This document shows positions 1 through 4,839 of a DNA stretch of 9,252 nt, piece after piece. This DNA comes from Candidatus Zixiibacteriota bacterium (GTDB taxonomy: Bacteria; Zixibacteria; MSB-5A5; GN15; FEB-12), in contig QNAG01000103.1 of assembly GCA_003641415.1 (NCBI GenBank), forward strand, positions 1 through 9,252, read 5' to 3'. The notes below the pieces were generated by a model, which saw only the letters and a program-made list of their open reading frames with translations, was not told the origin of the DNA and searched no databases. Both the position numbers and the translations under genes were made by a program. The first letter of the stretch is position 1. The number at the start of each line of letters is the position of its first letter.

Positions 1-112
1 GGGCATTCCATTACTGAATTGTGTCGAATGATCAAAGAAGTCCTCATGGAGAGGACGATGTTGATTGATATCTTGTCGCTTAATGTGAATAAATTGAAGA
101 AAATACGTGACC

Positions 113-691
113 CTATACATCAACTATCCCTATTTTAACCGGACAGTAGTGCTCTGTAATTACAATTTTACCTCGCCCATCTGGATCATCATACTCATAA
201 CATGGATAACGCTTGTCCGGATCACGGATGAGGATATCAAGGCGCGGATTAAACCAATCTACAATAAATCTGCCCCCATCTTGCAGATGATTTTTCACGC
301 ATGAGAAAAGAGCTTCATAGCTTTCATGGTCGTGAATATGGGCAATGGCGTTAAAGGGAAACAATATCGTACTGAATCTTTCTTCCAGATCAAAATTCCG
401 ACAGTCGGTTTCTATGAATTCAATATTCAATCCTTTCTTCTCTGCTTTAACTCGAGCCTGCTGTAGCATTGGGGGCGAAATATCAAGACCAGTCATTTTC
501 AGCCCAGCCTCAGCAAGAGGGATTGTTATCCGGCCAGTACCACATGCCAGCTCCAGAACAGGACCGCCTATCCTTTTGGCCTGCTTTCTATAGAAAGATA
601 TATCCTTTACAAGACCTTCATTTTCAAGATCATAGTAGCGGCCATCACTGTAGATTTCGAAAGAATCATTGGGTTTCATTTGTTTTTCCAA
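113..691 (-). CDS. Class I SAM-dependent methyltransferase, C-terminally shortened
   Basis: Cytosolic Rossmann-fold methyltransferase of unknown substrate. Counting from the TTG start, motif I is VLELACGTG (45-53), the acidic end of strand 2 is LTGLD-like with Asp70, and the DCRNFDL stretch (96-102) follows the next strand. The core strand-4 region is FNAIAHIHDHESY, then DGGRFIVDWFNP. Family members of this type usually run to about 250 residues; here resemblance stops after GRGKIVITE (172-180) and the last ~12 residues look foreign, so some 60 C-terminal residues are missing. The substrate-binding end is therefore probably lost and activity is doubtful. The TTG start directly abuts the TAA of the rtcB 3' remnant; an ATG four codons in (679) is the alternative start, and neither has a strong ribosome site. 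The position suggests it was the third gene of an archease-rtcB-methyltransferase operon. Family assignment is sure; exact function is not known. Confidence 0.75.
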   Translation of the reverse strand: MEKQMKPNDSFEIYSDGRYYDLENEGLVKDISFYRKQAKRIGGPVLELACGTGRITIPLAEAGLKMTGLDISPPMLQQARVKAEKKGLNIEFIETDCRNFDLEERFSTILFPFNAIAHIHDHESYEALFSCVKNHLQDGGRFIVDWFNPRLDILIRDPDKRYPCYEYDDPDGRGKIVITEHYCPVKIGIVDV

Positions 692-739
692 TTACCCTTT
701 CACTACCCCTATCGGAGCCATGCGGGCGACTTTACGGGC
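692..739 (-). pseudogene. rtcB: 3' remnant of rtcB (last 15 codons and stop)
   Basis: This minus-strand frame reads ARKVARMAPIGVVKG and then TAA. RtcB RNA ligases characteristically end in a sequence of the type ARKVARLRPLGVVKG, so this is the authentic C-terminus of an rtcB gene. Nothing resembling RtcB lies directly upstream; that sequence is the end of the TPR membrane-protein gene, whose last codons and stop overlap this remnant in another frame. The matching RtcB N-terminus lies at 3212-3009 on the same strand and in the same order. The short length would normally make this a weak call, but the match to a highly conserved tail plus the collinear N-terminal piece makes it convincing. Confidence 0.8.
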
Positions 740-2780
740 TTAGTTCCTTTAGGTGTTGCCATCGCTTACCAAGAACATTTTCCGGAACCCCCCGTTTGGC
801 CGCTTCCCTGTAGGCAGCTGCAGTTCTTTGATAGTCGGCTCGTTCCATGAAGTAATCTCCAAGACTCACAAAAATCCCGCCCGGTGCATTCGGTCGAGTG
901 GCTGCCTTTATCAGGTATCGGAAGTACTTCTCGTTTTGTCCTGTCTCATAGTACAGCGATGCAAGACCCACAATCGGCTCTATATTGGTGCTGTCGTATT
1001 CAAGGGACTTAAACCATGCTCGCTCTGCTTGATCGTATTCCTTCTTGTAAAAATATGCCGATGCTATGTTATTCCACACTGCTGGATTATATGGAGAAAG
1101 ACCAATTGACACCTCTAGATGTGATAGAGCACTATCATACTGCCGCAATTGAAGGTAGCATTCGGCCAGATTGTTGTAAGAGTCAAAATGAAAAGGGTCT
1201 CTATCAAGAATTTGGTAGTAAGTAGTAATCGCTTCTTTGTATTTCCTCGACTGTTTGAGGGCTGTGGCCGTATGAAGCATCTCAATTTCCGGGTATCTTT
1301 CGTTCCATATTGCAGCGACCTCCTCGGCACGAACTGTGTCACCATATGCAAGGTAGTAGTTTTTCAGAATCATTGACACATATCTATTCTTCATTTGATC
1401 GAGAGTGATGTAGTTTTTGAAGTGCGCCAGAGATACATCGGGAATTACTTGGCTAACAACCCGAGGACCGAGTACCACAAGATTGAGCGAGATTGCCAGC
1501 ATTACAATGGCCATTGAAGTTTTCGTACAAAGACCATCAGCAAGCAGAATAAACATAGTCAGTGCGACAAGAGGAACACCGGCAAAAGCAAACAGATCCC
1601 AGTCACGTGGCATTCCGAGTTTGGGATCAAAAACAAAAGCTGCCGCGAGTGATGATGCGGTCAGGATCAGCAGGAATACAATTCCACCGCGTTTGTGAAC
1701 CCTTTTGGGGCGCAAGACAATCAGGGTAACTAGGGCGACAATCGAACCGGGGAATAGGACAATCACAAGATTTAGATAGTCCACGATGTGGTTTATGGAG
1801 AACATTGTATAGCCTTCTACCGTAAACTGGTCAGGCACGATTGGGATAATCGCAAAGCGGAAGAAATAATATGTACTGTAGAAATAGTAAAATGTGATGG
1901 CGGTAGCAATCAAGGCAACCGCAATTACCACTTTTATCGTTGTCCTATGAGAACATATCCTCGCTCCAAGTTTGCTGTTGTGTAAAAGCAAGTACAGTGC
2001 GCTAGGAATGAGAACAACTCCCATGACGTGGAAGAATATGGAAAGTGTCAGGGAGAGAATAATCAACCAACGCGGCAATTCCCCCATGGTTATCAACAAA
2101 CCCAGCAAGCAATAGATGGCAACCGATGACAGAAACAGCGAGTAGTTCTCTACATAACCGAAGAATAGAAGCATGTAACCACCCGTTGCCAAACCTAGCA
2201 CGAACAACACTCTTGCCGCCACACCTTCAAAAAGCCGCTTTGATATAGAAGCTACAGTAACCAGAAACACAGCGCCGGAGAATACAGAAAGAACTTGATA
2301 GGCGAGCAATGCTCCATCTTTACCGCCTGTTCCAATAGCATCCCGAACCAGCAGATGCGCCAACGACTCGCCATGCTCCCGCATTTGGTGATACGAAGCC
2401 ATATCCTGTCCGAGCATCGCCAACAGGCCGTAACCATCACCGAGGAAATGGGTTTGTCCTCTAAGCAAAACAAACAAGATTATGCCGGTAAGAACAACTC
2501 CAGCCGAGAGCAGCCACCAGCATCTTGATGTCCCAGTGCCGGGCTCCTCTCTGCCGAGCAGATAATCTCTTCTGGCGACTACCCAGATAAAAGCACCGAC
2601 GGAGATCCCGGCAGCGAACAATATTCCAGCTACCCAGGAAGGATAATAGCCCCACCAGTTTAGTCCCCACACCCTTCCATCGGGCATGAAGGAAACCACT
2701 AGGTATAGAACAAGAGTGGCGATATATGCAAGCGCGGCGAAAGCAATTGGCTTTACTGAGTCTTTGGAAAGCGATGTCAT
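732..2780 (-). CDS. Polytopic membrane protein with C-terminal TPR domain (GT-C-like)
   Basis: About 682 residues. Residues ~1-450 form many hydrophobic membrane segments. Soluble TPR-type helices follow from ~500 to ~670, with motifs such as NNLAECYLQLRQYDSALSHL and NNIASAYFYKKEYDQAERAW. Conserved-looking polar motifs sit in the membrane part: FLGDGY (~112-117), FFGYVENYS (~206-214) and MPRDWDLF (~390-397). A multi-pass domain with an acidic first-loop motif followed by TPRs recalls GT-C glycosyltransferases of the PMT/TMTC type, but that function is inferred. The ATG at 2780 is preferred, though its GGAGG lies 16 nt upstream; an in-frame GTG at 2825 would add 15 non-hydrophobic residues. 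The gene sits between the two remnants of rtcB, and its last codons and TAA overlap the rtcB tail in a different frame, so the true C-terminus may have been altered by the rearrangement. Substrate unknown. Confidence 0.8.
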   Translation of the reverse strand: MTSLSKDSVKPIAFAALAYIATLVLYLVVSFMPDGRVWGLNWWGYYPSWVAGILFAAGISVGAFIWVVARRDYLLGREEPGTGTSRCWWLLSAGVVLTGIILFVLLRGQTHFLGDGYGLLAMLGQDMASYHQMREHGESLAHLLVRDAIGTGGKDGALLAYQVLSVFSGAVFLVTVASISKRLFEGVAARVLFVLGLATGGYMLLFFGYVENYSLFLSSVAIYCLLGLLITMGELPRWLIILSLTLSIFFHVMGVVLIPSALYLLLHNSKLGARICSHRTTIKVVIAVALIATAITFYYFYSTYYFFRFAIIPIVPDQFTVEGYTMFSINHIVDYLNLVIVLFPGSIVALVTLIVLRPKRVHKRGGIVFLLILTASSLAAAFVFDPKLGMPRDWDLFAFAGVPLVALTMFILLADGLCTKTSMAIVMLAISLNLVVLGPRVVSQVIPDVSLAHFKNYITLDQMKNRYVSMILKNYYLAYGDTVRAEEVAAIWNERYPEIEMLHTATALKQSRKYKEAITTYYQILDRDPFHFDSYNNLAECYLQLRQYDSALSHLEVSIGLSPYNPAVWNNIASAYFYKKEYDQAERAWFKSLEYDSTNIEPIVGLASLYYETGQNEKYFRYLIKAATRPNAPGGIFVSLGDYFMERADYQRTAAAYREAAKRGVPENVLGKRWQHLKELSP

Positions 2781-3008
2781 CCCTGTTGTCGGTGATCCTC
2801 CTAACGTAATTTTAAGATCGCACACTACTCTTGATCAGCCCCCATTATTAGATACAGTTGCAAGTTAGTAGTTCTGTCCTAATTTTGTCAAAGCATTTAG
2901 TTTTCTCTTCGGCCAGCCACCCGACCGCATTGCCGTGGAGGGACAAGATTGGTTTCCTTTAACTTCGCTGTAGCGGCGGGCCTTGTGACCGCCGTTGGAT
3001 TGCTGGGA
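2781..3008. other. Non-coding junction between rtcB 5' remnant and TPR gene
   Basis: No convincing gene lies here. The rtcB frame stays open on the minus strand to a stop at 2865 but loses all RtcB resemblance after 3009, so the 47-codon tail is fortuitous. Another minus-strand frame (about 2957-2850) is also open and gives LHGNAVGWLAEEKTKCFDKI followed by ten more residues, without a start codon or a family I recognise. The stretch contains the GC-rich hairpin listed separately and a possible minus-strand -35 (TTGACA at 2891-2886) without a good -10. It most likely holds the upstream region of the TPR gene plus an inserted repeat. Confidence 0.4.
2974..2994. repeat. GC-rich hairpin, candidate dispersed palindromic repeat
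   Basis: CGGCGG (2974-2979) and CCGCCG (2989-2994) form a perfect 6-bp stem around a 9-nt loop containing the TTGTGA core. The look, a GGCGG arm with a CCTTGTGACC centre, resembles intergenic palindromic repeats that I associate with several uncultured bacterial lineages. Only one copy is present in the window, so repetition cannot be shown here. It lies about 15 bp beyond the point where RtcB similarity ends, which makes it a candidate participant in the rearrangement. No T-run follows on either strand, which argues against a terminator. Confidence 0.4.
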
Positions 3009-3212
3009 GACAAGCCCTGGCAACGTGGCGACATTGGTTACCTGGTACAGCGAATCATCGGCTTTTATCGCTTCGATCATTTTTTCATCGCAATACACCA
3101 ATCCCGGCACGTTCATGTGCAGACTATGCTGTTTAAGAACATTACTCTCAAACGTCTTAGGAATGTGATAACGATACTCTTCGGCCTTTTCAACCGGCCC
3201 CTGTCAACTCAT
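3009..3212 (-). pseudogene. rtcB: 5' remnant of rtcB RNA ligase (first 68 codons, with nonsense codon)
   Basis: RtcB joins 2',3'-cyclic phosphate or 3'-phosphate RNA ends to 5'-OH ends with GTP and Mn2+. Here a frame opens at ATG 3212, has AAGGA 11 nt upstream, and reads EKAEEYRYHIPKTFE, then MNVPGLVYCDE and QVTNVATLPGLV. These are typical of RtcB N-termini (IPK, MxVPG, and the QVxNVAxLPG segment that normally leads into AMPDIHWGYG). Codon 3 is TGA, a nonsense codon. After LPGLV the similarity stops abruptly, before the metal-binding and guanylylation residues, so the product cannot be a ligase. The gene follows archease by 52 bp, the usual archease-rtcB pairing. The matching last 15 codons are at 739-692; about 400 codons are missing compared with a normal ~480-residue RtcB. 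Confidence 0.85.
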
Positions 3213-3264
3213 TGTTTTTTATTTCCTTCTGAATCTCGTTCGTTAAAAGATAAGCCCCTCGACC

Positions 3265-3687
3265 TCAAACATCAAACAGCACCTGCACATAAGCAGGCAT
3301 TTCCCCAACTTTGTCAGCTATCTCAATCATGTGGTATGAGGCCGCCTTAACGTGTAATCCAGACTCATGACGGGTTTCAACGAAGTGTTCACCTCGCCCG
3401 ATCGCTGACAGTTGGGTACTGCTGTGAAACGTTACGGTGAATTCCCTGAAGATCATTTGGTCAACCTCGTGAATAAGTATCAGCTTTGAGAGAAACGCCA
3501 CCAGCAACCCCTCACGATCGGGAGATTCGATCTCTATCGTAATTTCATCCGTCAACTTGATAGCGGACCTATCGGTTATCAGCGCAAACATCGCCTCGCC
3601 AGCTGCGGCAAATGCTTCTTCGAGGTTGTCACCATACGCTCTGACAATGACATCCGCGGTATGTTCAAGAAACTCAAAGCGCTTCAA
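3265..3687 (-). CDS. Archease, partner of RtcB RNA ligase
   Basis: Archease is a small cytosolic protein that promotes guanylylation and multiple turnover of RtcB. The 140-residue product has the full family length and landmarks: FLEHTADVIVRAYG (6-19) with the conserved Asp12, EEAFAAAGEAMFALITD, PDREGLLVAFLSKLIL, and the C-terminal VKAASYHMIEI ... YVQVLFDV with the terminal-region Asp retained. It starts with TTG at 3687; there is no in-frame ATG nearby, AGG lies 9 nt upstream, and the length agrees with relatives. It is the first gene of an operon whose second gene, rtcB, has been destroyed. The protein appears intact, so either an rtcB copy persists elsewhere in the genome or archease is now without its partner and has only recently lost selection. 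Identification is secure. Confidence 0.92.
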   Translation of the reverse strand: MKRFEFLEHTADVIVRAYGDNLEEAFAAAGEAMFALITDRSAIKLTDEITIEIESPDREGLLVAFLSKLILIHEVDQMIFREFTVTFHSSTQLSAIGRGEHFVETRHESGLHVKAASYHMIEIADKVGEMPAYVQVLFDV

Positions 3688-3821
3688 AATTATATGCCTG
3701 TCATCGCTGTGTAGTCCAGCATTCCGAGTGAATTACGTTACTATTTCCTTTTAGGTTGCTTGGTTGTTATTATTGTAGAAATCTAATGACGAAAAATGAA
3801 AATGCAACAACTTCAAATGGT

Positions 3822-3827
3822 TATAAT
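3822..3827 (+). promoter_or_regulatory. Candidate -10 element for the GNAT gene
   Basis: A perfect TATAAT lies 24 bp before the ATG at 3852, giving a predicted short leader of under 20 nt. No good -35 is found at 16-18 bp upstream (ATGCAA is too close and TGAAAA too far), and the whole stretch 3690-3851 is A+T-rich, so a chance match is possible. Confidence 0.35.
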
Positions 3828-3851
3828 AACTACTGAACGAAATGAGGATAC

Positions 3852-4334
3852 ATGAGAATTGAAGAAATCACAAACACCAGTGACATTGATAAATTACTTT
3901 CAATTGTTGAAACATACTCGAAAACTACTGAGGAGTTGAATTTATCCAAAAAACAATTTCTTAAGGAATTAGGTGAAGCTGGCAACAATCGTCACATTTT
4001 TATAGGCTTTAAGGATGATGTTGTCGTTGCAATGATACAAATCATATTAAATAATGCAGATAATGATCCTAATTTAGCTAATGGCAAAGACATTGCACAT
4101 CTTCATAATTTACAAGTTAGAAACGAGCTTCAGGGGAATGGTTTTGGAAAACAAATGATAGCATTTGCTGAAGACAAGGCAAGGCAGATGGGAAAGAAAG
4201 TTCTCACTTTGGGTGTTGATGATTTCAACGAACGAGCCATTGATCTCTATAAAAAACTCGGTTATGAGATTTTCAAGGAAAGTCTAGGCCGTTTTCCCGG
4301 GGAGAGATGTTTTGATATGAAAAAAGCTTTGTGA
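3852..4334 (+). CDS. GNAT family N-acetyltransferase
   Basis: A 160-residue single-domain acetyl-CoA-dependent N-acetyltransferase; substrate unknown. The acetyl-CoA pyrophosphate-binding motif is QGNGFGKQMI (94-103), preceded by the strand HLHNLQVRNEL. The C-terminal GNAT signature N-x-x-A-x-x-L-Y-x-K-L-G-Y (126-138) is complete, followed by a FKESLGRFPG loop and a short final strand. Start choice is supported by GAGG 4 nt before the ATG. The gene is monocistronic, with over 160 bp of A+T-rich DNA before it and over 200 bp after it, and reads away from archease. It is visibly richer in A and T, with many AAA, AAT and TTT codons, than the housekeeping genes around it, which suggests separate acquisition. 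A role in acetylating a small molecule, a peptide or a ribosomal protein cannot be told apart from sequence. Confidence 0.9.
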   Translation: MRIEEITNTSDIDKLLSIVETYSKTTEELNLSKKQFLKELGEAGNNRHIFIGFKDDVVVAMIQIILNNADNDPNLANGKDIAHLHNLQVRNELQGNGFGKQMIAFAEDKARQMGKKVLTLGVDDFNERAIDLYKKLGYEIFKESLGRFPGERCFDMKKAL

Positions 4335-4361
4335 ATATAATATAACAATATTTTTTCTCCG

Positions 4362-4411
4362 AACGAAATCTTCACTACTGAAAGGTTCCTTAACTGGGGA
4401 AGAATTTCGTT
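4362..4411. repeat. Long imperfect inverted repeat downstream of the GNAT gene
   Basis: AACGAAATCTTC (4362-4373) pairs with GAAGAATTTCGTT (4399-4411): 12 bp with a single bulged A, around a 25-nt loop. The loop itself has a small AAGG/CCTT palindrome. It lies after the GNAT stop and ends 10 bp before the -35 of the metal-uptake promoter, so it is not in that transcript. It could end GNAT transcription, but no T-run follows the right arm. It does not match the integron attC core sites. Confidence 0.5.
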
Positions 4412-4420
4412 AAAACTTAC

Positions 4421-4449
4421 TTGACATTAAAGTATTACAATGTAATAAT
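4421..4449 (+). promoter_or_regulatory. Sigma-70-type promoter of the metal-uptake operon
   Basis: A perfect -35 TTGACA (4421-4426) is separated by exactly 17 bp from AATAAT (4444-4449). Transcription would begin near 4456 and leave a leader of about 100 nt before the RHH gene. The leader can form a small CCG-TTTT-CGG hairpin (4505-4514) flanked by GTTTA/TAAAC arms. The spacer is occupied by a perfect palindrome, the arrangement expected where a repressor blocks RNA polymerase. Confidence 0.65.
4433..4447. promoter_or_regulatory. Candidate operator, 7-1-7 palindrome in the promoter spacer
   Basis: TATTACA-A-TGTAATA is a perfect inverted repeat with 7-bp arms and a 1-bp centre, extendable to 21 bp (4430-4450) with one mismatched pair. 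It overlaps the spacer and the -10. The 7-1-7 geometry is that of Fur-family boxes (Fur, Zur, PerR), but the adjacent regulator is an RHH protein, and these also bind short palindromes. Which protein binds is inferred; no second copy was found upstream of other genes in the window. Confidence 0.6.
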
Positions 4450-4553
4450 TATTTATATGACTTGTCGATTAACAGAAAAACTAATTGCCGGGATTATTTG
4501 TTTACCGTTTTCGGCGATGATATAAACCCGTTAACTGCTAAGGAATGTCATTA

Positions 4554-4838
4554 ATGAAACGAAAGTCGGAGATTGTAACTTTCAAAGTTGATAAATCGTT
4601 GCTGGAGGCGCTGAAAGGGATACCTAACCGTTCCAATTTCATCCGTTCGGCTTTGTTAGCGGCGCTTGAGAACACCTGTCCCCTTTGCATGGGTACCGGT
4701 ATTCTTACTCCAGGGCAGCGCAATCACTGGGAACATTTTACGCAGGACCACGCTATTGAAGAATGCAACGAATGTCACGAGATGAGACTTGTATGCTCAC
4801 GTGATGTCAACTCTCGCAAAGGGCTTGGAGAATGCTAA
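4554..4838 (+). CDS. Ribbon-helix-helix protein with Cys-rich zinc-ribbon-like tail, probable metal regulator
   Basis: A 94-residue protein. Residues ~5-40 form a CopG/Arc/MetJ-type ribbon-helix-helix: strand EIVTFKVD, then helix A and the IPNRSNFIRSALLAALE turn and helix B. The remainder carries CPLC (Cys42, Cys45) and CNECH (Cys71, Cys74, His75), with His58, His61, His66, Cys81 and Cys94 nearby, the layout of a zinc ribbon or metal sensor. The first ATG of the frame (4545) touches AAGGA; the second, at 4554, has AAGGA 9 nt upstream and is chosen. It is the first gene of the znu operon, one base from the next start. I infer a metal-responsive repressor acting on the palindrome at 4433-4447, analogous in logic to NikR or Zur but of different architecture. 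I do not know a characterised member. DNA binding is likely; the metal identity and repressor role are inferred. Confidence 0.8.
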   Translation: MKRKSEIVTFKVDKSLLEALKGIPNRSNFIRSALLAALENTCPLCMGTGILTPGQRNHWEHFTQDHAIEECNECHEMRLVCSRDVNSRKGLGEC

Positions 4839-4839
4839 A

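Noticed and set aside
1..138. Plus-strand open frame at the left edge as a transposase or HTH fragment
   Set aside because: Only 45 codons, no recognisable motif, and two minus-strand frames are equally open; mentioned only as an unresolved edge.
2865..3116. Minus-strand 83-residue ORF starting MNVPGLVYCDE as an independent small gene
   Set aside because: Its first ~36 residues are internal RtcB sequence and its tail is unrelated junction sequence; it is part of the rtcB pseudogene.
3204..3206. UGA at rtcB codon 3 read as selenocysteine
   Set aside because: There is no reason for Sec at this N-terminal position, no evident SECIS hairpin follows, and the gene is already broken.
2949..3350. 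Plus-strand open frame of 133 codons opposite the rtcB remnant and archease end
   Set aside because: It lies antisense to recognisable RtcB and archease coding sequence, has no family resemblance, and starts within the repeat region.
4335..4420. Integron attC site behind the GNAT gene, making it a gene cassette
   Set aside because: The inverted repeat is suggestive, but the arms do not give the RYYYAAC and GTTRRRY core sites, and no integrase or second cassette is seen.
4789..4839. Longer znuA N-terminus starting at TTG 4789 or ATG 4804
   Set aside because: It would overlap the RHH gene without a good ribosome site; TTG 4840 has GGAG at 9 nt and gives a normal signal-peptide layout.
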